Positions 45,270 to 57,300 of a stretch of 64,000 nt of DNA are shown piece by piece. The stretch's first letter is position 1. Each line of letters begins with the position of its first letter. Source of the stretch: Dentipellis sp. KUC8613 (lineage: Eukaryota > Basidiomycota > Agaricomycetes > Russulales > Hericiaceae). Location: assembly GCA_002286715.1 (NCBI GenBank), contig NSJX01000001.1, positions 2,039,805 through 2,103,804 of the forward strand. Direction: 5' to 3'. Made by a program: the position numbers and the translations under genes. Below the pieces are notes generated by a model. The model had not been told where the DNA came from and made no database searches. It was given only the letters and a program-made list of their open reading frames with translations.

Positions 45270-45330
45270 TTGCTTTGCATGTCTTGCACAAATCCCACGC
45301 AATACAAATATCCCTTTGTTCGTTGAAAGG
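45270..45330 (-). repeat. Possible third, more diverged copy
   Basis: Contains TGCATGTCTTGCACAAAT and ATACAAATATCC in the same order and orientation as copy B's TGCATGTATGC and GACAAATATCG. Similarity is weaker than between A and B. Confidence 0.35.
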
Positions 45331-45468
45331 GAGAACAAAGGGGATCTGCGCTGCGTGGCTTCCCGGATCAAATGCTAAAACTAATGACAAATTTGATACC
45401 AAAATCAATTTGAATCAAATATGAGTTACATTTCGTATTTCCTCCCGAGGCACAGGCTTCGGCCATGG

Positions 45469-45555
45469 AGTAATACATGATAAGGTTTTCTTGCATGTAT
45501 GCTTGAGATACATGTGTGACAAATATCGACATTTCCTCGAATTTGTTGTACATTT
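45469..45555 (-). repeat. Copy B of a diverged inverted repeat
   Basis: Reverse complement aligns gaplessly with 45098-45184 at about 77% identity. The loop between the two arms is 284 nt. Confidence 0.75.
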
Positions 45556-45841
45556 GAACCTAGAGCCCATCGGCTCTTTCCCCCAGTGAGTACACCAACC
45601 AACAATTGCAATATACATACATACTCATACCCGGCCCATCCATCACTGTCACCTACTCTACATTCCCATTCCTTCCCTTCTTCATCATGCATCACGTCCC
45701 AATGTCAATCCCATGCACACGCCGCCGCCGCCGCCCCGCCAATGTCTGTAAAGCATAGCATGACAAACCAGACGCAGAACGCCGACTGAGACTGCAACCC
45801 GCCAAACGCCACGGGCCGCCGAAAGGTATAGGCTATTCGCG

Positions 45842-48800
45842 CTAGCGCGCCCGCGGCAGGTCATGTCTTGACCCCGTCCCCATCCCCATCCCCACCGCCT
45901 CCCTCCCCACCCTCCCCCTCGCCCCCGCACCCACATCCGCAACCACCACGTCCTCGTCCTGCGGCGTGCGCGTCCCGCTCCCAGAGCCCGCCGCACCGAA
46001 GAACGACGACGCATGCTGCTCGACCGTGCTCAGCGAGCTGCGCAGCATGCGCTTCATGCTCCGCCCACGGCCGTCCACAGCGACGCCATTCCCGTTTGCG
46101 TTCGCGCTCCCGTTGACATGCCCGTTCGGCGTCGATCCTGAGCCCGACCCCGAGCCTGAGCCCGACGCAGACACAGACGCAGAAGACGACGACGTGGGCG
46201 TGCTCGCGCCCGTGCCCGTGCCGAGCGCAGCATGCACGCTATCATGCAGCTCCCTCGCCGCGCGCGCACCCGTGCGACCGCGCGGGCCATGTGCCGTCGT
46301 CCGCACCATCGGCGCGCCCGCGCCCGCCCCGCCATACAACGCACGCCCACCACCACCACCACCACTCACACCCACACCATTTCCCCCATCCGGCGTGAGC
46401 GTCGCCGGGTCCACAAACACAAAGCCCTGCCCGGGCGCGATCGCGGGGGGCGTGACGATGCCCTGGCTCGCGGTGCGCCCGTTCGGCTCGAGCACCCACG
46501 CGCCGGGGGCGCCGCGCCCGTGCCCGATCTCCGCGAAGACGAGGTCGGGCGTGAGCGCGCCGCCGCCCCGCGCGCCCGCGCCCGTGTCCGCGAACGAGCG
46601 GAAGAAGCCCGCCGCGCTGCCGCTGCCGCTGCCGTCGCTCGCTGCGGGCGAGGACGGCTGTGCTGCGGGTCGGGGGCCGGTGGTGTGTTGCGGTGTGGCT
46701 TGCGCTTGGGGTTGGGTTTGGGTTTGGGAGGGCTCGAGCGCGCCGGCGACGTTGGTGAGCGACTGTGTCGCGCCGAAGATGGGGCGCGACCAGAGGGGTG
46801 TCCAGCGCGCGGCCGGCCGCGAAGGTGGGAGGGCTGGAGTTGATGCGGAGTATGGGATGGTGGTTGGCGGTGGATGAGGTGGGTGTGGTGCAGGTGGCGA
46901 AGGCGCTGCGCGCGGCTCCCAGAAGGATGTAGGGAATCGCGTGGATGTGGCTTGCGGTGGTAGGTTATTAGGGCGCTCGTCGTCGCTTGACGGTTCGACG
47001 CCGTGTGACCACTGCACTGGGGTATGATGCTGCTCGCTGTGTCGTTGAGGCGCAGCCACCGCTCGCACTGCAGTGGACGGTCCGATGTGGTAATCTACCA
47101 AGGTGACTTCAGATGATTGTCCTTCTGTACTGGCGTCAACGTCCATCGCGTCCACCTCTTGGTAATCATCGTCATCCACGTCAAAGCTCGCGCCGTAGCC
47201 TTCATCGTCGCCCTGGTCCTCGTACCCCGCCTGCGTGTTCAAGTCCTCCGTGATGCTGTTGAAGAGCTCCATGAGGAACTTGCGGAGCTGGTTCACGCCA
47301 TCGCCAGAGTATACGCAGAACGCTTGGCGTTGCGACGAATTGAAGTCCTGTATCCATATAAGAGCGTGACGAGGTATATATTCAAAGCACGTACGGCAGG
47401 CGGATCTCGACAGAACTGCTGCAGCTCCTGTCTCCGGAAGGCCGGGACACCAGTCAGACTGAGATGGTTCAACCTCTGCAGCTTCTGCAACAAGAAGTGA
47501 ATCGCCATAACGGATACCTGGTCGCAGTAGGATAGATGGACACGCTCGAGGGTATTATAGCGATCGCCCAGAGCGTATATCGCTTCATCGGTCAGATTGC
47601 TGACGCGAACGAGTCCGATGCGGCGGAGCTTCTGGAGAGACGCGAGCTCGAACACGGACATATCTGTTAACTGGAAGCAATCTGCGAGAAGAGGTTGGCA
47701 TGAGGGTAAATAGCAGACCAAAGCACGCACTTGCAAGATCGATGTAACGCAGCCGCTGACAGCTCCGAGCGAGCGTCTTTATTGATACGTCTGTGATCTC
47801 CGTCGCGTGTCCCAGGTGGAGGTAGTGTAGATGCTTCCCGAGCCTGCATATGCTCTCGACGGAACGGTCCGTGAGCGCCGTGCATTTGGACAGCATGAGA
47901 TTGCGAATGCGCGGTGCGACAGATATGATGCCCTCGATGGCATCGTCCGTGATGTTGCAGCAGTTCGTGAGATCGAGCATGCGCAGATGTTCGTAGGGCC
48001 TCTTCAGCCGCAGAGGCGGAAGCTCGTCCGGGATTGTCTGCTGCGGGAACGGATTGTTGGTCGAAGACGGCGGCTCGCGCGACTGCGGCGGTGCGGGGAA
48101 CGCAAGATCCGTAAGTTCTACGCATTGCGAGAGACGCATCTCACGCATCGTGTGCGAGTGCACCCAGAGTTCGCGTACAGCCCGGTCCGTGATGTGCTTG
48201 CAGTTGTGCAAATCAATCTCGAGCAGCAGCGGGGTCTGTTTGGCAAAGGCTGCGATGGGTGCATCGGTAAGCTGACTAACGCCAGACAGCTTTACACGGC
48301 GGAGCATGGGACAATAGTCGGCGAGCGCCCGGATGCTCGCAGAGGTGACCTTGTTGCATCCGAGGAGGTTGATACCTTGCAGCTTGCGACAATTCTCGGC
48401 GATGGCATTTACGGTGCGATCGGAGACGTCTGTGACGCCGGAGAGATCGATGGCGACAAGGTTGGTGAAGGCGGAGACGGTGCGTTCGATGACGGGGTCT
48501 GTGAGGGCGTTGCAGTTGACAAGGGTAATGCGCTCGAGCCGCGTGCAGTGCACAAGGCGTGCAAAGAAGTGGTCTGTGATGTCTTGATTGAGAGACAAAA
48601 AGTTCAATCGCCGGATGAACTTGGCGTAGGTGAATGTCTGCTCCTGCGGATCGCTGCTGATGACAAACAGCATCTTGACGAGAGTCGAGGTGGACGGCAG
48701 GACGGGTTTATGCCACAGGAGTTCGACAGAGCATGAGCACCACGCGCGATTAACAAGCAAGGTGCTGTGAATGTCCCGGGGGTTATGGAGGTGGCGTAGG

Positions 48801-49054
48801 ATATGTATGAGAAGTTCTGGAGGGAGGAGTGATGCTGGCGAGTGCGTCGGGGATGTGGAGGGGGCACTGGAGAGTATCTGAAGCGGGGAGGACCAGTGGG
48901 CAGTAGCGGGCTCGGGGGAAGCGAAAAAGGTGGATCTGTTGACGTCGTCATTGTCGTCGTCGGAGAGAGAGGTTGTGGACTGCGCGGGAGACGGGTTCTT
49001 GTAGAACATGTCGTTGTTGTTGGGGGCGGGGTGGCGGGGCGGACGTCGAGGCAT
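45842..49054 (-). CDS. GRR1: SCF ubiquitin ligase F-box/LRR subunit Grr1
   Basis: Exons 49054-47731, 47681-47395 and 47347-45842 give 1038 aa. An F-box lies near residues 75-115 (LLPPELLIHILRHLHNPRDI, WHKPVLPSTST). It is followed by a long series of Cys-containing LRRs such as NFLSLNQDITDHFFARLVHC, LSGVTDVSDRTVNAIAENC, INLLGCNKVTSASIRALADY, MLDLTNCCNITDDAIEGI and LTDRSVESICRLGKHLHYLH. After LTGVPAFRRQELQQFCRDPP comes the conserved FCVYSGDGVNQLRKFL block. The last ~450 residues are Gly/Ser/Pro-rich and poorly conserved. Grr1 bridges Skp1 to phosphorylated substrates such as G1 cyclins and nutrient regulators (family knowledge). An upstream in-frame ATG at 49159 is an alternative start. Confidence 0.93.
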
Positions 49055-49161
49055 GAGGAAGGTGAGTGGAAGCGAGAGACGACGGGACTGTTGTCTCCGG
49101 GCGTGGGAACAGCGGCCTGTTTTGGACTTTGGACTGGCGTCTGCTCTTGCTCCCAGCATTC
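49055..49161. promoter_or_regulatory. 107-bp head-to-head intergenic segment
   Basis: It lies between the chosen ATGs of GRR1 (minus) and the Gag1-clamp-like gene (plus). The two transcripts must share or overlap promoters and leaders. Confidence 0.5.
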
Positions 49162-49916
49162 ATGATTCCCGGCAGCCTCTACAACTTCCTCCTCAGCTCC
49201 GGTTCAAACAATCCAAAACCAACCCCGAGCCCCGCGCCCCTCGACCCGTTCGCCCTCTCGCGGTGCTCTTCCTGACGTCCATTGATCTCCCACCCACAGC
49301 GACCCGCCCTCTCCCTTTGACCTCATCCTCTCCGACCACCCTGGCCTCCCAGAACCAGGCCCCGCGCACTTCGAGGCGCGCAGAGCCCTCTGGCTCACTC
49401 CACCATCAACACCCATTAATCGACCACCCGTCACTCCATCACCCTCCCGCGCGCGACTCGAAGACCTCCTCAATCAGCCTGGAGCACTCCAGGACGACCA
49501 CGTCTGGGATGTCGGCCTCTCACGCGTCTGGAAGGCCCTCATAAACGGCGCCCGCCTCACCAAACGCCTCCCTCTTGATGCCGTCGTACGTGTCTGACTC
49601 CGCCTCCCTCCGTGCCTGCGTCCGTTGATCCTCTGCCGTTGCCACTGTGAAGGTCAAGATCCTCTACGCAGGGTGGCTACGCGACGGTACGTGGCCAGAA
49701 GGCGCAGCGAATATTGACGAGGACAACTTCTTCGGCTCCTCGACGTACGTCCTGCCCGAACCGCAGCCCGAACCGCATCCGCAGCCGCAATCGTTATCGC
49801 CTCCACCGGTGGCGCCATCATTGTCCGCGACGGATAGTCTGGCCTCGGGTGTGCCCTCAGGAGAGAGCAGTACCATGGTTATAGAGGATAGCCATCTGGA
49901 TGAATCGGCATCGTGA
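49162..49916 (+). CDS. Gag1-like clamp-domain (former DUF4050) protein
   Basis: Exons 49162-49262, 49300-49585 and 49653-49916 give 216 aa. The conserved part reads HFEARRALWLTPPSTP, RLEDLLNQPGAL, DVGLSRVWKALINGARLTKR and LPLDAVVKILYAGWLRDGTW. The VWKALI-GxRLKKRLPL...GWLRDGTWP pattern is what I recall for the fungal DUF4050/Gag1-clamp family, whose role is poorly known. Upstream it is Pro-rich. The C-terminus holds a PEPQPEPHPQPQ run and ends DESAS. A GTG-initiated extension upstream is not credible. It is divergent from GRR1. Confidence 0.62.
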
Positions 49917-50459
49917 GTCGGGGTCGAGCTGTGGTACACTGGTGCAGGGGCAAGGAACAAAACGCGCTGAGTGTAGCGGTAGTCATGGGACTTATAAGAA
50001 GGCTGTATCACTGCACGACTGTAACTTCTTTCCTTTAGGACTGGCAAAGCTGACGAATGGTTACGATCTTGACGCAAACGTGTATGGCTCAGGTGCACTT
50101 GTGATTGTATTTTTGAGCACCGTCGTCAGGCGCGGATTGGCGTACTCGGTACTGCAGGGTATCCCAGCATCAGGATCGTTGTGAATTGATGCCCCTCGAT
50201 ATCCTAAACATATCAAGTCTGGCCTCCTGCTATCAACGTATTCTTTCGCCAAGCAAAAGTGCATACTCGAACTTGGTGATGATTCTATCCGTTGAACCGT
50301 TGAAAGCAGCTGCACACGAGTGCTGAAATGCGACTAAAATGACCGACGCGCCCGCGTCAGTCACGCCCCCCGATCCATCGCATCACGTGGCTGCATGCCT
50401 CGAATTCAGGAAATCCAGGAAATCCTTGCTTTCAGCGTCACAGTGCTCACTACTCCAAC
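49917..50459. other. Intergenic before NAA10
   Basis: About 0.54 kb. No conserved frame. Holds the NAA10 promoter. Confidence 0.6.
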
Positions 50460-51320
50460 ATGAACGTCCGACCAGCACGAGTAAGTGATCGACTCCCTGA
50501 ACGAATGCTCTAGCTGAAGGAACGCGTGGTTCGTTGCAGGTAGACGACCTCATGGGCATGCAGGCATGTAACCTCCAAAACCTGCCGGAGAACTACACCA
50601 TGAAATACTGTGCGCCTCGTACACCCTTGCTCTACCCAATACATGACTGATAGGAACGATTATAGACCTGTATCACGCCCTGACGTGGCCCTCCCTCTCC
50701 TACGTCGCAGAAGACGAAAAAGGCCGCATCGTCGGCTACATCCTCGCCAAGATGTGCGTCTAGCACCACCTCCTTCCCTATCGCGCATCGTGCATTATGC
50801 TCATCCACATATGTGATGATACAGGGAGGAAGACACCGCAGAGAACGAAGAGCCCCACGGGCACGTCACGTCCATCTCCGTCCTGCGTTCATACCGGCGC
50901 CTCGGAATCGCGAAGAAACTCATGGTCCAGTCCCGTGCGTCCTCATTCCTCCTTACCCCACATCCCACCCCTAATCCCACTACGATTGCTCATCTGGCTC
51001 TTCTCCCCTGTTCCTCATGTTGTGCCGCGCACGAACCAGAGGAATCAATGGCCACAATCTACAAAGCATCCTACGTCTCCCTCCACGTGCGCAAGTCGAA
51101 CCGCGCCGCGCTCGGGCTCTACCGCGATACCCTCGGCTTCAGCGTGCACGATATCGAGAAGAAGTACTGTGCGTCCGTCTCCTAACCCTCATACCCGTTC
51201 CCCGTTTGCCCATTCGCCATCCACCCCGGCGTCGGCAGCTGAAACTGATTACTGACGCATGTGTGGACAGACGCCGATGGCGAGGACGCATACGCCATGC
51301 GGCTGAAGCTGAACCCATGA
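50460..51320 (+). CDS. NAA10: NatA catalytic subunit, N-alpha-acetyltransferase Naa10/Ard1
   Basis: The first exon encodes just MNVRPAR, then spliced blocks [80 protein letters not shown] (acetyl-CoA motif RxLGIA), [20 protein letters not shown] and [16 protein letters not shown], stop 51318-51320. The product is about 155 aa, as for Ard1 cores without the acidic tail of animal orthologues. With Naa15 it acetylates Ser/Ala/Thr N-termini on the ribosome. The residues match the family nearly without interruption, so the call is firm. Confidence 0.95.
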
Positions 51321-51857
51321 TGAGACGGAGCGCTCGCGCGGCCCTTAATGATAGCATGCTCGTTTGTAGATATAGATGGCGATGGCCCTTGTTGTTGTAC
51401 TGGATTCTTACCTGCCGTAACACGTTGCACGATGCTGCCTGAGCTAGCTGCGCAGAGGTATGACACCGAGCTGCGGGAGGCACACCACGCATCAGCGTCG
51501 CCAGTCGACGCATGCGCAGATGCGACGATGGCGTCCGGTGCTGTGGACTTGCCCTATCGATACTCCGAGTGCAAACGTTCATGCTTCAAAGTGGAGTCCA
51601 TAAGTAATACAAACAACAGGGTTACCAACTGAGATGCGACACAAGATGCGACACGGACACGGACGACCCACCCCGCACGCGCGTGCCCGATTCAGAGGCC
51701 AGTCAGGCCGAGAAGCCTGCACTCGCAATTCCGGTGCGATGGACTGCGGCTGCGTCGCCTGAGCCGCGCCAGGGACGCTTTTCGTCTCGTCGTTTCTACT
51801 GATGTAACACGGTCGTGGGCCAAGCTGAGGCAGGTGCGAGTCGTATGGTTATGGAGA
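51321..51857. other. Convergent intergenic region, NAA10 / LSM3
   Basis: About 0.54 kb between converging stops. No gene seen. Confidence 0.6.
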
Positions 51858-52369
51858 TCATGTCCGTGAGGGAGGCGAGACCTATAGCGCGGAAAGGACA
51901 CGAATGCGGATAAAAAGTTCAGGGCTGGGTTTGAAAATGAGACGGGGAGGTGGACGTACGAGGATGACGCCGTCGCCGCGCACGAAGAGCATTTCCATCT
52001 TGCGTTTTGCGACCTGGACGCATGACGAGGGGCGTCAGTCTCTGCACCATGACACACAGGTACGTGCAAGGTATAATCGGGGTGCGTACGTACATTCACG
52101 ACGGGAGGTGCGTCCTCCGAGGGCGTGTCCACGATCATAATCGTTTCCTCGACATCACTCAAAATGAGGTTCATGTGGCCATCGTACGCCTGCGGCGCAG
52201 AAACACCCTCCGTGAGACGTGTGGGGATATTCCAAGCGGTTCAGTGGAGACGTACGTGCAGGACCCCCGTGAGCTCGCGGTCGCCGCGCAGCTTGACAAA
52301 GACGCGCTCGCTGAGCGAGAGACGGATGAGGTCGAAGGGCTCCTGGATGCCCCCGGCGGATGGGTCCAT
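51858..52369 (-). CDS. LSM3: U6 snRNA-associated Sm-like protein LSm3
   Basis: Four exons, 52369-52256, 52189-52094, 52013-51960 and 51881-51858, give 95 aa. Sm1 is [38 protein letters not shown], then [10 protein letters not shown]. Sm2 is [19 protein letters not shown], followed by SPPSRT and the stop. LSm3 is part of both the nuclear LSm2-8 ring on U6 and the cytoplasmic LSm1-7 decapping ring. The gene is not visible as a single ORF and needs splicing. It is head-to-head with U1-C, 286 bp apart. Confidence 0.95.
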
Positions 52370-52655
52370 GGATTCGGCTGTTCGTCACGGTCGCGCGTCG
52401 TGTTTCGGCACTGGTAAGCCGATGTTTCTCTTCAAAGAGAAAAGGCGGATGGAAGGCCTAGGATGGTGAGTACGATGAGGAGGCCTGAGGATGTCTGCAC
52501 GATCGCGCCTGTCTGGGCAGGTCGTGCTAAGCGCCGGGGCGTAAAACGCATAAGGAGATGCGTTCGCACGGTCTGAGTAAGCAAGATGCAGGAAGTCTGA
52601 CCGGCGCTTGCTGTGCCTCCTTGCCCTCCAACGTCGACCTCGGAACGTTGCAGCT
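52370..52655. promoter_or_regulatory. Bidirectional promoter LSM3 / U1-C
   Basis: 286 bp between divergent ATGs of two spliceosomal genes. No TATA box is visible. Confidence 0.5.
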
Positions 52656-53629
52656 ATGCCGGTAAGTTCTTTCCCCATGTCTATACTTTTTGCTCATAGA
52701 TACTGACATGCTTTCTTCTTAGAAACACTACTGCGACTACTGCGATGTGTACCTGACCCACGACTCCGCATCTGGTGAGTTTTTGCAGTGATCCTTCGTC
52801 CTCGTGTGCTAACTTTCCTTCTTTCACAGTGCGTAAAGCCCACAACAGCGGTCGTAACCACCTTTCCAACGTCCGTGACTACTATGCCTGTAAGTGATCC
52901 ACCCCCTTCACCATCAGATACGCACGCTAACATGTTGCCTACAGCGCTCGGACACGACAAGGCCCAGAGCATCATCGACCAGATCACCTCCGCATACGAA
53001 TCCGGCGGTGGACCACCCCCTGGCGGCTTCGGCTTCGGACCTCAACATCTGACAGGCAACAACCCGCCATTCGGCGGCCCCCCGCCTGGCTTCGGTGGCC
53101 CAGGCGGCTTTGGCGGACCACCCCCACCTGGTTTCCGTGAGTCTTCCCAGTCGCTTGTGCCCGTCGAGAAAAGTTGCTCATCCGCGCACGACGATACAGC
53201 CCGCCCCCCATTCCCTCCTGGTCCGTTCCCTCCACCTGGCATGATGGGTCCCCCCGGCGGACCTCCTTTCCCTCCCGGCCCCGGCGGCATGCCCCCGCCT
53301 GGAATGGGCCCTCCTCCCCCTGGCTTCCAAGGAGGTAAGCATTCGCACCCCACTCCCAGCTATCTGCACCAGCGACTCACGCCAAACCATCATCCCCAGC
53401 CCCTCCCTTCCCTCCACAAAACGGCCCCCCCTTCGCCCCTCCGAACGGTAACGGCCCGCCCTCGGGCGGGCCCCCCTTCCCGCCCGCGAACTTCAACGGC
53501 CCTCCACCCCCCGGCGGCCAGGCCCCGCCCGTGAACGGTAACCCCCCTGCAGGCTCCACTAACGGTCCCCCCTCCAGCGGACCGGGCGGCATGCACCCCG
53601 ACCGGATCAGGATGATGGGCGGCAGGTAA
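52656..53629 (+). CDS. U1 small nuclear ribonucleoprotein C
   Basis: The first exon encodes Met-Pro only. The zinc finger follows: [36 protein letters not shown], the matrin-type U1 C2H2 with both Cys and both His. Next is LGHDKAQSIIDQITSAYES, the conserved helix, and then about 150 residues of PG-rich repeats (PPFGGPPPGFGGPG, PGPFPPPGMMGPPG). The C-terminus is MHPDRIRMMGGR, the usual end of fungal U1-C. U1-C stabilises the U1 snRNA-5' splice-site duplex, relevant in a genome with so many introns. Intron placement in the PG-rich part is less certain than in the finger. Confidence 0.93.
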
Positions 53630-54398
53630 TCGATCATTCGCATGCTCGTGCGGTGTTCATGGCGAGCGAGGTTGTGCGTTTGTTTTGTCCTGCTTTCTGC
53701 TTTTGGTCTCGTGTTTGGTGTCTGTCCCGTATGCTGTCGAGTGGTATGGTATGCTGCGGTGGTATGCATTTTTTGCTTTGGTCCTGGGCAAGGTGACGCC
53801 GGGTATGCGACTGAAGGCTCGATGAGGGTGATGAGGGTGGTGTTGGGTCGGCATGGGTTGGGTTGAGGCGCGGATGCCTCTGCACTCGATGTGGGGAAGT
53901 ATGCTCATTGCTTTTTCTTCTGTTGTTTCTTTTTTGTGCAAATAAGTTCTTTTTCCCTTGTATTGCTACGCGTTTGTGATGACTTTCGTAAGATATGGGT
54001 GTCTATGGATTTCAGATCCGCAACTTCGACTCTCACTAGCACTCGCCTGCGTCGACAGTGCGGTCGGTTACGAATGCTTGGCAGGAACATGCAGAGAACA
54101 CAACCAGACAAACCACCTGGTGCTTCAAACTCCACTTCGACTGTTCATTTCACGCAACTACTACCAGCAGCCACCAACGCAAGCTGAACTGCATGCTACT
54201 TAGGTCATAGCACTTCACGAACATCACACCAACCGACCTTGCGACAACCGCCCACAATTCATCTCGGGCCGCATGGTACCACCGGCAGGTACGTTGATTG
54301 CGCAGCGAAGCAGGCGCTAACCGCCATCCCGAGACCATGCTTTTCTACACGCCTTGACCCACCAGCCCACGAGCTCCCGCCTCTTGCTCACGCCCGCC
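53630..54398. other. Intergenic, U1-C 3' flank and amidohydrolase promoter
   Basis: About 0.77 kb. T-rich runs near 53905-53960 are 3' UTR-like. No gene supported. Confidence 0.6.
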
Positions 54399-57300
54399 AT
54401 GTCGAAGCCCTGGCAGCGGTATCCCGACCTCGAGGTCGAGCGCGGGCATCGTGATGCTCGCGACGACCGCCGCCGTCGCACACGGGTGTCATTCCCCATC
54501 ATCCTCGCCGCCCTCGGCACCCTACTCCTCGCATGCAGCATCCTCACCAACACCTCTCTCCTGCGAGCGATCCGGAACACCGGCAGCAGCAGCAGCGCCC
54601 AACGCGTCCCGCGCGACGCACCCGCCATCCTCGCGCGCTGCGCCGCGCTGCAGGCCGCGCCCGGCCCGCCCGCGCGCTTTGCGGAGCGGAAGGCGTCCGA
54701 CAGGCACGAGCCCGGGACGCGGCCGACGCTGATCCGCAACGCGACGGTGTGGACGGGCGCGCATGGGGGTGCGGAGGTCATTTATGGGGATGTGTTGCTG
54801 GAGAGGGGCGTTGTGAGGGCGCTGGGGTATGTGCCAAGGGAGACGGAGCTCGAGAGTGTGGATAGAGATGTGGTGGATGCGCAGGGGGCGTGGGTGACGC
54901 CGGGATTAGGTGCGGTGTTTCGTTGACGTGCTTTGGTGGTTGGGATGGTATTGATGGTGAGTTAGTGGATCTACATTCGCATCTGGGGATATACGCGCTG
55001 CCCGAGCTGCGAGGTGCGTCTTCGTCTTTAGCGGCCGGCAGCATGCGGTTCCTATAGCTAAACGTCGATACCGAAAGGCACATTCGAACTGAACTCCCCG
55101 AACGGGCCAATCCTGCCCTGGCTCAGGAGCATCGACGCGTTCCACACGCACGACGAGGCGCTCACGCTCGCCATCGCCGGCGGAGTGACTTCTGTGCAGG
55201 TCTTGCCAGGGAGTGCGAATGCCATCGGTGCCGTTTCCTCATTCGTGTGAGGTCGTCGACAGAATAGTGACGAGGTACCAATTCTGCAGGCGGCCAAGCG
55301 TTCATGGTGAAGCCGCGAAAGACCTCCGATGGGTCGCCGACCTCGATGATTATCGAGCCCCCACACGGGTTGAACGGCTCGGATTTCGACGAAAGCGCTC
55401 CTCCGCGCTGGCGACACCTGAAGTACATTGATTTGATCAGTTGTCAGTTCGGCATCCACTTATGCTGTCCGACAGGCAATCGTGCGGCGAGAATCTGGAC
55501 CGGTACGGCACACGCATGGACTCTGCGTGGTCCTTCCGCTCCGCGTACGCCGAAGCGCAGAAGATCAAGGGTGCGCAGGATGCATATTGCGAGATGGCTC
55601 AGGCGGGATTGTGGGGCTCGTTGAGCGGTAAGTTCCCGGAGGACCTGAAGTGGGAGGCGTTGGTGGATGTTTTGCGCGGGCGCGTGAAGGTGCGTACCTC
55701 CCTAGAATGGACATGAGACAGTTGCAAGTTTCTGATATCGGATAGATTTCGAACCATTGTTACGAGGCCGTGGATATTGATGCGATAGTGCGAGTATGTG
55801 TGTTGCTTCTTGGGAGTGGTTCAGGCGGATGATGTTTGGTCTGCGACGAATAGCTCAGCAACGAGTTCAAATTCCCGATTGCATCGTTCCACCATGCAGC
55901 AGAGGCGTACCTCGTGCCAGATGTCCTGAAGAGAACGTGAGCGCGATGTCACTTGGTTCAAGATACATCTGGAACTCACGTCTATGCAGCTGGGGAGGAA
56001 CTCCCGCGGTGGCGCTGTTTGCTAGCACGTACCGGTCAGCAAGAAATACTTTCCAGGAAGCGACATATTACTCACTCACTGTGTAGAAACAAGCGCGAGT
56101 CGTTCCGCGGCTCCGTCTTCGCACCCCGAGTCCTGGCCGACAACAACATTTCTGTCATAATGAAGGTACGTCGCCCCTCCACAGCTTTCCTACCTTCTCA
56201 CCTCATCCTATCAGACCGACCATCCCGCAACCTCCGCGCGCGAACTCCTCTATCAAGCCCAGCAGGCCTACTACTACGGCCTCCCCGCCGGCCTCGCCCT
56301 GGGCTCCCTCACCACCGTCCCCGCACAAGCCGCCGGCCTCGCGCACCGCATCGGGCTCCTGCGCGAGGGCTACGACGCGGACGTTGTGCTGTGGGACTCG
56401 CACCCGCTGCGCCTTGGCGCGACGCCCAAGCGCGTCTGGATCGACGGGACGCTGCAGATCCCCGTGCCGCCGCCGGGGGTGCAGTACGACGAGCACGCGG
56501 GGGGCGGTGAGGTAGTGGTGGGGCGGGGCAAGGACGAGCCGGAGTGGAGGGAGCTGCCCGAGGTGCCCGATTGGAAGCGCGAGCGGAGGAGGACGGTCGA
56601 GTGGGAGGGGCTGCCGCCGTTGAAGGTGGATTCGACGGAGGAGAGGGTCGTGTTTAGGAATGTGTCGGAGATGATGGTGAGGGCGGAGGTGGGGGATGTG
56701 CTGGAGATGCGCTTTGATACGCGCGCTGCTGCGAAGTTGGGCAGCGTGGATCAGGGGGTGGTGGTGGTTGAGAAAGGTAAAGTATTGTGCGCCGGGATTG
56801 GAGATTCGTGCGCTGCGCCGGCGTTTGAGAAGAGCGGACGAGGAGCCCGGGTCATCGATCTGCACGGAGGTGCACTGGCTCCTGCATTGATATCCTTCGG
56901 CTCACCTTTGGGTCTGGAGGAAATTCAATACGAATACAGCACCGGCGACGGCCAGCTGTACGACGCTTTCGCGGGCGCCGTGCCTCCCATTCTCGGAGAC
57001 GTCGCAGGCGTAGTTCGCGCAGCGGACGCCCTGCAATTCCAGACACGCAATGCACTGTGAGTCTCACGCACTCTCGAAATTTAGCATACAGCGATTCTGA
57101 TTATCACGGCGCACCCTCACAGACTCGCCCACCAAGCAGGCGTCACTGTTGCCACCTCCTTCTCCCATGCCCAATTCGCCGACCGCGTCATTCCAGGCCT
57201 CTCCACGACCTTCCGCACTGGTTCTGCGCATGCTCTTTCCCCTGGTGCCATCATCCAGCCTGTTTCCGCACTGCATTACTCTGTCCACCGCCCTCCTGCC

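Larger units (their letters stand above)
43818..45841. other. 2 kb AT-rich spacer with repeat copies
   Basis: The right half is markedly AT-rich compared with its neighbours. It contains the repeat copies listed separately and no recognisable gene. It separates the truncated Grr1 paralogue from Grr1. Confidence 0.6.
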
